Origin: a virus
Reading direction: 5' to 3' (one strand)
Length of the DNA: 29,539 nt
Virus record (IMG/VR): IMGVR_UViG_3300032093_000612
Span: 1-29,539 of that record
Shown: piece after piece, positions 16,956-24,783 of the stretch
How the letters are laid out: each line of letters opens with the position of its first letter
How positions within the stretch are numbered: position 1 is the stretch's first letter
Made by a program: the position numbers and the translations under genes
Notes under the pieces: generated by a model
Databases searched by the model: none
The model's input: the letters and a program-made list of their open reading frames with translations, nothing else
Told to the model about the DNA's origin: nothing

Positions 16956-17451
16956 AATTATCTAATATATCTTTTATTTTGTTCTTCAAATCTAATTCAT
17001 TTTTATATGACTTAGGTACTTTTTCCCAGTTTTTCATCTTCTTTAAAGCATTAATAACCGTTGCATGGTCTCTTCCTCCAAAGTATTCTCCTATTTTATT
17101 AAGAGCATAACCCTTTTGTTTAAGACAATAGAATGCAATATGTCTAGCTATTACCAACTCTCTTTTTCTAAGAGCAGAGCATAGTTGTTGCTTTGTAAAA
17201 CCGGTAACTAATAAAATAGAATTAAATACTTTATCTATATAATCTTCTTCTAATAAAGGTTTAGATAGTATAGTAACTCTTTTATTTAAACTTACAATAG
17301 TCTCAGCATAATCTTTTTTTATATCTTCAATTCTGGCTACATAGTAAGTCTCTACATCCTGTAATTTTTTTGTAAGCCTCTTATTTTGTTCTTTAAGAGA
17401 GCGAATCTCACTTAGTAATCTGGTTTCGTACTGTGTTACTGCACTTCCCAT
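16930..17451 (-). CDS. DnaA domain IV protein with N-terminal coiled coil
   Basis: This encodes 173 residues. Residues about 8-65 form a charged coiled coil (EIRSLKEQNKRLTKKLQDVE and onward). Residues about 75-145 match DnaA domain IV: RKRELVIARHIAFYCLKQKG, then IGEYFGGRDHATVINALKKM, which contains the DnaA signature GGRDHATV that contacts DnaA boxes. The AAA+ domain of full DnaA is missing, so it should bind DNA without being an initiator ATPase. It could recruit or compete at the phage or host origin, or act as a repressor. It lies between an unknown small gene and the GroES-like gene in the replication strand. Confidence 0.88.
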   Translation of the reverse strand: MGSAVTQYETRLLSEIRSLKEQNKRLTKKLQDVETYYVARIEDIKKDYAETIVSLNKRVTILSKPLLEEDYIDKVFNSILLVTGFTKQQLCSALRKRELVIARHIAFYCLKQKGYALNKIGEYFGGRDHATVINALKKMKNWEKVPKSYKNELDLKNKIKDILDNYDNIQITG

Positions 17452-17452
17452 A

Positions 17453-17692
17453 TCACTTATTTAATTCAAGTAAGCGTTTGATTTTAGTCTCAGCTTCTTT
17501 TCTATTTAGTGGGCCAAAATCTTCCCATTGTATGGAAATTTTTTCAACAACACCATTTACTTCTTCAATAAAAGCAATGAAGGGATGAGCCTTTAATTCG
17601 AGCTCATCCTCCCATTGTAATTTCTCAGTGTATACACCGGTCATCTCTATAGATGATTTTACCTTCTTGTCATTTTTATTAAATGATATCAT
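17453..17692 (-). CDS. small hypothetical protein (79 aa)
   Basis: Unrecognised. It is charged, with no membrane segment. The middle (KLQWEDELELKAHPFIAFIE and VEKISIQWEDFG) suggests a small beta sheet and the tail (EAETKIKRLLELNK) a helix. It starts four bases inside the polymerase gene end and ends one base before the DnaA-domain gene, so it is translationally packed between two DNA-acting genes. No function can be assigned. Confidence 0.6.
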   Translation of the reverse strand: MISFNKNDKKVKSSIEMTGVYTEKLQWEDELELKAHPFIAFIEEVNGVVEKISIQWEDFGPLNRKEAETKIKRLLELNK

Positions 17693-19671
17693 AGTTCTAG
17701 TTTTGTTTGTTGATAGGTTATTTTTTCAGGTGATATGTTTACAATCTCTTTAATTGCATTACTAATATAGTAATCATAATTAATATTATTCCAATCTATA
17801 TCATGAACTTTATTAAACAAAGTTTGCATCCATCTACCTGCTTCTACTTGTGCAAGTCTGCCATCTTTATATTTCTTTATAATCTTACAACCTTTCTTAC
17901 TTATATAGTACCTAACTATTTTGTTTAGTGTAGTCTCTACAAGCTGTTGGTTTATCATACACATAGATACAAAGTTGGCCGTACTTTTTGCTTTTACACC
18001 ACCACAAAAGTCCATTATATTTTTGGATTCTTTTATAGTTTTTTCTACTGGTATTCCATTAACAAAGTAATGATATAAAGCCTTCCTTATAATTAAGAAG
18101 GATTTATTTTTATGTAAGGCTAGTTTATGAAACTCAAATCTACCCTTACATTTTACAGGTTTAAAAGATAAATCTTTCATGTATACATAGTAGGGCTCAT
18201 CTTTCTTAAGTTCTTCATATGACTTTTCATCTTTGGCTTTTCTCTCTGTAAACACTGCTATATAGTTATTTACATCACCAATAATCATCTTTTCATATTC
18301 ATCAAACTCCAATTCAAGCTGAGTTATTTTTTCCCACTGCTTACAGATCTCTATGTATTTATCATATGTTTCATTGGGTATTAGAAACTCTAGACCATCT
18401 GTATTCTGCATAATAGGAATGCTACCTGGAATACCTTCTGCAATCATTTCATATAGCATCATTAAACTTAACTGACCATTGATAGTAATTCTCATGGTAA
18501 GTTCCGGGTCATATAGAAAACTATTTGCATCATTGCTAAGACCATAAGTACTATTTAATATAATCTTATATACATAGTTCTTAGGATCTTTCTTAGGTAT
18601 CTTCTTTCTCTCTGTAAAGAACCATTCATACTGTTCACAGAAATCTTCTTTTGGTAAATGTGCAGGGGACCATTTATTCTTGATAGCCAGATTAGGATAA
18701 TAACTTACTACATCTGCAGTAACTATTCTCATTCCTTTGCCGGCCTGAATAATACCTTGCCTTGCACCATGTAAACCACCCAAACCAAAGTCTGTTTGCA
18801 TCCCTTTATAGTTTACACTATAACTAAATGCACCCTTTGTATTATTGGCATCTATTTCTAAATCATTAAACTTGGCCAGTAAATCTTTTAGTACTGGTGT
18901 TTCAAACTTAACATAAGGTAGAATAATATTCTTAACCTTGATCTTGTCTCTCTTAGTTCTTAGTTGGCTGATTTCATAAGCACTCATACCAATCTTCTTT
19001 GCTAAGAAATACTTAAAGAGTTCTTTAGATATTCTTGGTTCAGATGCACTGTATAAATCTATACCATATTCACTACTAAGACCTACCCGGAGCATAATCT
19101 GTTCTTTACTTGCTTCCATTATCTTCTTAGTAAACTTTACATCATTCTTACAATAATTAATAACCATCTCTTCTTTCTCATCTGTATCAATTATATCTGT
19201 ATGATGTAGAGGCATCTCTTCCACATTGTGCCAATCCATAGTATATTCCAACCATTTAAGGCTAGAACTTTTTGCTGGATTGTCCCAGTGATTAAGTTTA
19301 AATAAATCTATTTGTCTAATAAGAATATCTTTAGGTCTGTATAGCGCAAAACTATTACTCTGCTTTCTATTAATAACATCTTGTGCTGTTATATAAACCT
19401 TCTTTGTAAACTCTTTGTAATCAAGAGATTTAAGAGTATCTCTCTTATCTATTAAGTATTGAATAATCTGAGCATCAAAGTCAAGACCATTAAAACTAAT
19501 GTGCCATTCATTGTTCTTAACTGTTTCTTCAAGAAATTCCATTAGTTCATTAAAGTTATTCTCTTTAAAAGAAACTTTATAGACTCTTACTTCATTAGTT
19601 TTGTAGTGCTCAAATACTACACAAAAGAAATCAGACATAGTTTCTATGTCCATTATCCAATTATTCTGCAT
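17689..19671 (-). CDS. family B DNA polymerase with 3'-5' exonuclease domain
   Basis: Replicative polymerase, 660 residues from ATG 19671. An in-frame ATG at 19707 would encode MGEETPP from the arms of a G5/C5 hairpin and is rejected. Exonuclease motifs are DIE (8-10), FNGLDFD (60-66) and YCKND (173-177). Polymerase motif A is DVVSYYPNL (320-328). Motif B is KIILNSTYG (369-377). Motif C reads QNTDG (422-426), where the family norm is YGDTDS, so the first Asp is Asn. D425 remains. Only about 50 residues separate motifs A and B, which leaves no room for the TPR1 insertion of protein-primed polymerases. The end overlaps the next small gene by four bases. Confidence 0.88.
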   Translation of the reverse strand: MQNNWIMDIETMSDFFCVVFEHYKTNEVRVYKVSFKENNFNELMEFLEETVKNNEWHISFNGLDFDAQIIQYLIDKRDTLKSLDYKEFTKKVYITAQDVINRKQSNSFALYRPKDILIRQIDLFKLNHWDNPAKSSSLKWLEYTMDWHNVEEMPLHHTDIIDTDEKEEMVINYCKNDVKFTKKIMEASKEQIMLRVGLSSEYGIDLYSASEPRISKELFKYFLAKKIGMSAYEISQLRTKRDKIKVKNIILPYVKFETPVLKDLLAKFNDLEIDANNTKGAFSYSVNYKGMQTDFGLGGLHGARQGIIQAGKGMRIVTADVVSYYPNLAIKNKWSPAHLPKEDFCEQYEWFFTERKKIPKKDPKNYVYKIILNSTYGLSNDANSFLYDPELTMRITINGQLSLMMLYEMIAEGIPGSIPIMQNTDGLEFLIPNETYDKYIEICKQWEKITQLELEFDEYEKMIIGDVNNYIAVFTERKAKDEKSYEELKKDEPYYVYMKDLSFKPVKCKGRFEFHKLALHKNKSFLIIRKALYHYFVNGIPVEKTIKESKNIMDFCGGVKAKSTANFVSMCMINQQLVETTLNKIVRYYISKKGCKIIKKYKDGRLAQVEAGRWMQTLFNKVHDIDWNNINYDYYISNAIKEIVNISPEKITYQQTKLEL

Positions 19672-19681
19672 ATTTTTAGAT

Positions 19682-19705
19682 AAAAAAGGGGGAGTCTCCT
19701 CCCCC
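19682..19705 (-). terminator. G5/C5 hairpin with T-tract before polymerase gene
   Basis: On the minus strand, GGGGGAG-GAGA-CTCCCCC forms a 7-bp GC-rich stem with a GNRA-type loop, followed at once by TTTTTTA. It has the form of an intrinsic terminator downstream of the 125-residue gene. It also sits 16 bases before the polymerase ATG at 19671, like the hairpin before the primase, so it may attenuate rather than end transcription, or mark RNA ends. Confidence 0.75.
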
Positions 19706-19733
19706 ATTTTACATATGTTGGTTTTTTTATCCT

Positions 19734-20111
19734 TTAAAGAGTTGCATCTAATATAGACAAATCAAACTTGTCACTATTAATACTAAACATATTAATAATG
19801 GATTTAATCTCATCTACAGTTGTGATGTAGTACTCCTGGTAAGAATCAACTAATCTTCTCTCTTCCTTGTATGTTTTCTCTGGGTTCTTTCTATTTTTAG
19901 CAGGAGTTACGTCACCATTTGCATCCAATACAGGTAGCATGTGATAAGCCTGTTTTCTTAATTTAGATATAATAACCATCATTTTTACTTCAGGGTCATA
20001 TATCATTTCTACATAGGGGCAACTCTCGTTAATTGGAATAAGTCTGAAGCTATTTCTACCATTCCATACGGAGTTAATACATATCATAGATTTTTCTAAT
20101 CTTTCACTCAT
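19734..20111 (-). CDS. hypothetical protein (125 aa) upstream of polymerase
   Basis: Unrecognised. I place the start at ATG 20111 (MSERLEKSMICINSV), since the longer frame from 20123 begins with TTG inside the previous gene's end. The start then lies eight bases after the upstream stop at 20120. The protein has a beta-like N-terminus (SFRLIPINESCPYVEMIYD), a basic middle (PAKNRKNPEKTYKEERR) and a helical tail. There are no membrane segments. It is followed by the G5/C5 hairpin, which could set its transcript end. A replication accessory role is only inferred from location. Confidence 0.65.
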   Translation of the reverse strand: MSERLEKSMICINSVWNGRNSFRLIPINESCPYVEMIYDPEVKMMVIISKLRKQAYHMLPVLDANGDVTPAKNRKNPEKTYKEERRLVDSYQEYYITTVDEIKSIINMFSINSDKFDLSILDATL

Positions 20112-20119
20112 TCTACAAA

Positions 20120-20680
20120 TCAAATAATCAAATCTTTCATTTCCAAACTTTCTATTGGAATTTTTAATGTTTCTTTATCAATGTCCAAAGGTGCACATAA
20201 CTCACCCACTTGTTTTAGCAAGTCTACTTCAACACCTAGCAATTCAGCATAGATATTAAAATAATCATCCGGGTACAAGTAACTCATTACATACTCATGA
20301 GTACTAGAACTTGTACCGTAATAACTTTTAATTTCTTTCTTTGTTGCATCACTAAGTTGTGAATATTTACCTGCTACAACTCTATCAAAATCTAGTGGCT
20401 TGTCATCAAATGTAAAGATATAAATACCTTTACTATCATCTGTTTGTCTGAAGTCACAGAACATTTTATTACCTAATAACTTTACACGTTCAAAGGTTTT
20501 AAATTGCTCTGAGTCATCCATGTTATAAACACAGATAAGCTTTCTATCTTTTGGAGTTACTATCTCTTCCCAAGCCACATATGTTTGCACAGGCTTAACA
20601 AGTGTACCCCTTCTTATGTCTAAGCTAGGATATAAGAATATCCTAGATTTCTGTATGTAATCCTTATGTAGTTTCTTCAT
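20120..20680 (-). CDS. hypothetical protein (186 aa) in replication cluster
   Basis: Unrecognised. It encodes 186 residues, soluble by composition, with a beta-rich N-terminal half (RKLICVYNMDDSEQFKTFER, KGIYIFTFDD) and a helical C-terminal half (YLYPDDYFNIYAELLGVEVD). The start overlaps the nuclease gene stop by four bases (20677-20680), implying coupled synthesis with the PD-(D/E)XK nuclease. A helper to that nuclease is possible, but no motif supports it. Confidence 0.7.
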   Translation of the reverse strand: MKKLHKDYIQKSRIFLYPSLDIRRGTLVKPVQTYVAWEEIVTPKDRKLICVYNMDDSEQFKTFERVKLLGNKMFCDFRQTDDSKGIYIFTFDDKPLDFDRVVAGKYSQLSDATKKEIKSYYGTSSSTHEYVMSYLYPDDYFNIYAELLGVEVDLLKQVGELCAPLDIDKETLKIPIESLEMKDLII

Positions 20681-21648
20681 AGAATCATGCGCTTTTTAAC
20701 AAACTGATATGGTAAATCAAATTTTTTATTAGTGTAATACCATTCAAACTTTTCTAACTCTTCATTAACTTTTAATGCCCATGTTGCTAATGTTAGCGGT
20801 GATACAGGAAATACATACATCTGTTTATACTTATCTACCACTATAAACTCACAATCAAAACCATACTCATATCCAAAAGCCTGCCTAACTAATATACAAT
20901 AGATAGCCATTTGGGCCCAATAGTTATAGTATTCTACAGTCTCTGGAAATTCTGTAATAGTTTTACCGGTGGTCTTAATATCACGTATGCAATACAACTT
21001 CTTATCATGATCAATAACAAGTCTATCTATAATACCTTTCAAACCAAACGGTGTTTCTTTTACATCAATCATTAATGGGTGCTCAGAAAAGATTTCTACA
21101 TTATCAAACTCTGACTTATCCATAAATAAACTTTCAGCAATACTTGGATTCTTCTTCATTAACTCTACAGTTTTATTAGCAGAATCATACATAGATTGCT
21201 CTATTACAATTTTACCTTTTGCAGAGATTAACCCTTTAAGATATTCATTTGTATCATCAGTTATAATTTTCTCCAATCTTTGCTTATCTGTTTTAAGAGA
21301 TTGGTGTAGGTTATATCTGATTAGTTTATTTAGAATATCATCCTGGTAGTTCTCTAATAAATCAATGTCTGGATACTCTCTAAACAATTCATCTATTATT
21401 CTTTTAGTGTTCTCAGATGGAAACTTTCCACTGCTAATACTAAACTTATTACTAAACTCAGTTGGTTCTAGTAGAAGGCAGTGAATAACACTACCCTCTA
21501 CTAAATGACTGTCCAACCTATCTTCTTTTTGTCCAAGCACATAATAGTTATAATATGCCATAGGACTAAACATAGCTTTACTAAGTGCTGAGTAACTAAG
21601 ATATAACTTATTACTATAATACTGATCTATTAATTCTTGTTCTGTCAT
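20677..21648 (-). CDS. PD-(D/E)XK nuclease, RecE/RecB-like
   Basis: This encodes 323 residues. The N-terminus LSYSALSKAMFSPMAYYNY (17-35) and VEGSVIHCLLLEP (50-62, H56) are the helical entry and His motif of RecB/RecE-type nucleases. GLKGIIDRLVID (202-213, D208) and YCIRDIKTTGK (219-229, D223 and K225) form the PD...DxK active site. YNYWAQMAIY after it is the usual QxxxY helix. Family members degrade dsDNA 5'-3' and make ssDNA for annealing or Sak4-type recombination. A RecA-like Sak4, an SSB-like protein and RusA are encoded nearby, consistent with a phage recombination set. It overlaps both neighbours by four bases. Confidence 0.85.
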   Translation of the reverse strand: MTEQELIDQYYSNKLYLSYSALSKAMFSPMAYYNYYVLGQKEDRLDSHLVEGSVIHCLLLEPTEFSNKFSISSGKFPSENTKRIIDELFREYPDIDLLENYQDDILNKLIRYNLHQSLKTDKQRLEKIITDDTNEYLKGLISAKGKIVIEQSMYDSANKTVELMKKNPSIAESLFMDKSEFDNVEIFSEHPLMIDVKETPFGLKGIIDRLVIDHDKKLYCIRDIKTTGKTITEFPETVEYYNYWAQMAIYCILVRQAFGYEYGFDCEFIVVDKYKQMYVFPVSPLTLATWALKVNEELEKFEWYYTNKKFDLPYQFVKKRMIL

Positions 21649-22763
21649 ACTAATTTTTCCTTAAAGTCATCTTTTAAACTAATAGATGTAATTGCAAACA
21701 TATCATTTTCACCGTGATTTTTAATAAACTCTAAGATTTCATTTTTAAATAATCCTAAAATTTCTTTATTCATAGTTCCTCTGTTAAAACATGGTCTAAT
21801 TACATGCATTATGTTATTACGATAAAAATAACTGATATCTATACTCCATTCTTTCTTACAATAGTTTCTTAGATTCTTATAACTAACGTGTTTACTAGCT
21901 GAGATATCATTAAAACTATGTTTAGATGCTAATAAAAGAATATAAAACATAGACTCTTCATAATTATAGTTACATAATAATTCCAAAGCTACTTCAGCAT
22001 TCTGATAATTACTAAACATTTGGTTTAATCTTGTATAACCTTCATGATCAATAGTTTTATTACCATTACACTGTTCAATAAGAGTTTTTTCATCAATCAA
22101 ATCAGTATTTGTATTTTTAATATTCTGTGTAAGATTATTATAAACATCACCTTTAAAAAATCTCATTTGTATAGAAACATCACTTACTTCTAAATCATCT
22201 TCAGGTATACTATACAAATCACAAAATTTTGCAATTAAGTTTCTTACTCTATAAGGAACTAAAACTTTATCATTATTAATTGATGCTATTTTACTTTTAA
22301 CTTCAGTTATAAAAGTTTTTAGCTTAACTTCTTGTGAATAGTCAGGATCATTCTCTATTAAATCTAAAAGCTTAATAAATGTATCTACACGTATAGTTTC
22401 ATAATAATAATTAATTTTCTCTGTTGTCTCATCTATGAATGCTTGTGTGTTAATTATAATTTTAGTAGCTTTATCTATATTTCTTACAATATCAAATCCC
22501 ACATCTTTACCAAGTTCTCTAACTTTAAATCTTGGGATGGTAACACCGGGAAGGAAGTAGATTTTATCTCCCTTCCCTAGTTTATTGTTTGAAATATTTA
22601 GATTATCTAAATCTGAGTCTTCAAATATTATTTTTTCATAAATATTCATTTCTTCAGATAAAAATGCTACTGCTTCATTTTTATGATTTTTAAAATTATA
22701 AACACTAGTTAAATTATTTAATTGATAATGACTAGTGGTTAAGAGCTCTAAAATATTTTGCAT
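21645..22763 (-). CDS. hypothetical protein (372 aa) between MoxR and nuclease
   Basis: Unrecognised. A segment at about 64-104 (DKIYFLPGVTIPRFKVRELG, then ...NIDKATKIIINT) looks like a compact beta-alpha unit. The rest is mostly helical and Asn/Lys rich. There is no membrane helix. It begins two bases after the MoxR-type gene and overlaps the nuclease start by four, so its product is expected with both. It could be a substrate or scaffold for the MoxR/VWA pair, but that is inference from gene order alone. Confidence 0.7.
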   Translation of the reverse strand: MQNILELLTTSHYQLNNLTSVYNFKNHKNEAVAFLSEEMNIYEKIIFEDSDLDNLNISNNKLGKGDKIYFLPGVTIPRFKVRELGKDVGFDIVRNIDKATKIIINTQAFIDETTEKINYYYETIRVDTFIKLLDLIENDPDYSQEVKLKTFITEVKSKIASINNDKVLVPYRVRNLIAKFCDLYSIPEDDLEVSDVSIQMRFFKGDVYNNLTQNIKNTNTDLIDEKTLIEQCNGNKTIDHEGYTRLNQMFSNYQNAEVALELLCNYNYEESMFYILLLASKHSFNDISASKHVSYKNLRNYCKKEWSIDISYFYRNNIMHVIRPCFNRGTMNKEILGLFKNEILEFIKNHGENDMFAITSISLKDDFKEKLV

Positions 22764-22765
22764 AA

Positions 22766-23521
22766 TTATTTTACTGTGTATTCTACAACTTTATCGTTTA
22801 ACAATAGTTTCTGAAACTTTTGCTTGTTACCATTAATAAGATTTCTTACAATCATATATTTCAAGTCAACAGCAAATAGATCATCAACAATTAATTTTTC
22901 AATTCTTTTAATTTGTACATCTTTAACAGGATTGGTTTTGAAATAGTTAAGAGCATAGTTTACAATCCTAGTACTAAAGATACTAGCAATGTCTGCTCTA
23001 TAATTTTCTCCTTTACCAATACTTGCATTTAACTGACCAATAACATATTGCTCACTGTCATTAAACAATACATCATGTGGTGAAATTAATTTATCAAGTT
23101 TGTTATTAATAAACATAGTAAATAATTGACTCATCTCTGGACCAACACTACCCTCACCAAGCATTTGAATCATAGCAAGGTTTTCTTCAAAGCTTTCAAA
23201 GCTTGAAATACTATTAAAGAAAGTAGTAATTGCACGCGGGTTAGTTTTCTCTGTTACAATCTCAGGATGCTTAATAATAAAATTAATACATCTGCCATCT
23301 ATACCAGCTTCTTCTGCCCACTCAGCCCAGCAGTTTACATCAAATTTTAATTCACAAGATACAAATCTGGTTGTTTGTGCTGTATCCATAGATTGTACAT
23401 TATACTCACCATTATCAGGATTAGTGGTAAGAATAATAGTCCAGTCTTTTGGTAACTGCCAAGAGATATACTTTTGAGTATTGATTAAATCCATGCATGC
23501 TTGTAACATTCTAGGGTCCGC
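22766..23521 (-). CDS. MoxR-type AAA+ ATPase, exon 2 (C-terminal part)
   Basis: This is the second exon of the intron-split ATPase, joined to 24784-25212. It encodes 251 residues starting at ADPRMLQACMDLINTQKYI, the continuation of the Walker B helix. Sensor 1 is WTIILTTNPDN, followed by MDTAQTTRF, where an Arg (TTRF) is placed like an arginine finger. An ATG at 23524-23522 would make this look like an independent 252-residue gene, but that ATG is the last three bases of the intron and the resulting protein would lack Walker A and B. Exon joining at 24784/23521 keeps frame (CGT|GCG, Arg-Ala) and gives 394 residues. Confidence 0.88.
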   Translation of the reverse strand, partial: ADPRMLQACMDLINTQKYISWQLPKDWTIILTTNPDNGEYNVQSMDTAQTTRFVSCELKFDVNCWAEWAEEAGIDGRCINFIIKHPEIVTEKTNPRAITTFFNSISSFESFEENLAMIQMLGEGSVGPEMSQLFTMFINNKLDKLISPHDVLFNDSEQYVIGQLNASIGKGENYRADIASIFSTRIVNYALNYFKTNPVKDVQIKRIEKLIVDDLFAVDLKYMIVRNLINGNKQKFQKLLLNDKVVEYTVK

Positions 23522-23593
23522 CATTTTGTTATCCTATAGGCTCTTTATCCTATAGATCTATATATTACTATATAGTTCAGACTATATCATCAA

Positions 23594-24733
23594 TCAAATT
23601 AGATCCCAAAAATTATCACTTATTATCTGACTAAATTCAGAATTAAGTGGTTTTTGATTATCTATAAATGATTGCAGGGCACTCGTGTCAACATTACTGT
23701 CCTCAGCATTACCTGTTAGGACTCGGTTGTTAGTCGTTGAACCTTCAAGAGTATTACTACTCAAGCTTGGCTGCTGATTGTCCTCATTTGTAGGAGTTTC
23801 CAGCAATTCACCCTGTTTTAAACGCGCATCGGACCAGATGCTTTCTTTATAAATTTTTCTTTCACCTTTTATTACCCTCATTATATATAAGGTTTTAAAA
23901 CCTAAAACTTTAGAAATTTCAGATGTACTATTCCATAAAATTTTAGTACCATCTTTTTTTTCTTCTAGTACAGGAAAGTTTTTTGTTCCTGTATATATAA
24001 TGTTGTTTTTTTCTTCATAACTGTAAATAAATTTATCTTTTACACTATAGTTTGTATTTTTTGCAGCACTTGATATAATAGCTGATAATGAATTGATATT
24101 ATCACCATCTTCTAATATATATTTTGCAGCATCAACAATTGAATTAAAAGTCTTAATTTTTTTACCAAGTTTTGTATACATGGTAATTTTTTTAATTTTA
24201 GAAAATTTACTGTTATTATTATAACTAATATTTTCTTTTTTTATATAAGACCATTGAAATCCACCTGCTGATTTATAAAGTTTTCCTCTACAGCAAGCTG
24301 ATATACTAGAACTTTCTAAATTATAGAATCTAGCAGCTTCACTTGCGGATGGAAAATACCCTATATAATCACCATTTAAACTATATTGATAAACTATTTT
24401 AGATTGTGTTTTAGAATTTGTTTGTGTTACAGGATCCATTTTAGAGTTAAGATCTGGTGATAAAGTATCAATCCAGTATTTTTCTCTATGTAATCTTATA
24501 TCTTCAGAACATTCTTCTAATAAACAATAAGCACATTTGTTAATACTATACTTATTAAATCTATTTTGCATATATCTATTTTCATGCTTAGATTTTTTAA
24601 GTTTTAATATATGTGCTCTTAATCTTTGTTTTACATTTAAAGAACTACCTACATACATATGTTCATTTATTTTTATTAAATAAATTCCAGATGTATTTAA
24701 GCTTTTTGGAATAATAGACTTGAAAGAATTCAT
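23594..24733 (-). CDS. GIY-YIG homing endonuclease inside the group I intron
   Basis: This encodes 379 residues. The GIY-YIG nuclease domain occupies 15-96: SGIYLI (15-20), YVGSS (27-31), R39 in QRLRAH, E84 in REKYWIDTL and N96. All expected catalytic residues are present. DNA-recognition repeats of NUMOD type follow, for example VYQYSLNGDYIGYFPSASEA from about 114, with more NUMOD-like repeats to about 300. The protein should cut intron-less MoxR alleles near the insertion site and drive intron spread. The gene begins in the P1 loop. From S301-R304 it reads through the P10/guide bases and then most of the ribozyme core, so its last 75 or so residues are dictated by RNA structure. A hairpin covers its start codon. 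Confidence 0.93.
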   Translation of the reverse strand: MNSFKSIIPKSLNTSGIYLIKINEHMYVGSSLNVKQRLRAHILKLKKSKHENRYMQNRFNKYSINKCAYCLLEECSEDIRLHREKYWIDTLSPDLNSKMDPVTQTNSKTQSKIVYQYSLNGDYIGYFPSASEAARFYNLESSSISACCRGKLYKSAGGFQWSYIKKENISYNNNSKFSKIKKITMYTKLGKKIKTFNSIVDAAKYILEDGDNINSLSAIISSAAKNTNYSVKDKFIYSYEEKNNIIYTGTKNFPVLEEKKDGTKILWNSTSEISKVLGFKTLYIMRVIKGERKIYKESIWSDARLKQGELLETPTNEDNQQPSLSSNTLEGSTTNNRVLTGNAEDSNVDTSALQSFIDNQKPLNSEFSQIISDNFWDLI

Positions 24734-24750
24734 CCTACAAATATAGGATG
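24731..24750 (-). promoter_or_regulatory. hairpin sequestering the endonuclease start codon
   Basis: CATCCTA-TATTTG-TAGGATG is a perfect 7-bp hairpin, and its last three bases are the ATG of the GIY-YIG gene, with AGG immediately before. In the unspliced RNA this would hide the start. Homing endonucleases of T4 introns use comparable hairpins to block early translation. The same role is inferred here. Confidence 0.55.
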
Positions 24751-24783
24751 TTTTATTTTAGAAAGCAATTATTTTTTTATTTT

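Larger units (their letters stand above)
23522..24783 (-). ncRNA. group I self-splicing intron in MoxR-type ATPase gene
   Basis: The intron is 1262 nt, read on the minus strand. The 5' exon ends in T (ACGCGT|AAAATA) and the intron ends in G (AAAATG|GCGG), as group I rules require. The guide GCGCGT at 23827-23822 pairs with exon ACGCGT and gives the conserved U-G pair. GGTCCG at 23835-23830 pairs with exon-2 bases CGGACC (P10). Core elements follow in order: AATTGCTGGAAAC and CAGCAGCCAAGC (P4 region), GAGTA-GTAA-TACTC hairpin (P6, 23762-23749), GGTTCAACGACTA (P7 5' strand, 23743-23731), GATATAGTC (P7 3' strand) and a CTATAGG/CCTATAG hairpin (P9, 23555-23534). Excision restores the ATPase frame. 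Self-splicing is inferred, though the structural evidence is strong. Confidence 0.93.

Noticed and set aside
19672-19707. Polymerase start at ATG 19707
   Set aside because: The extra 12 codons are encoded by the G5/C5 hairpin and its T-tract. The exonuclease motif DIE follows naturally from the ATG at 19671.
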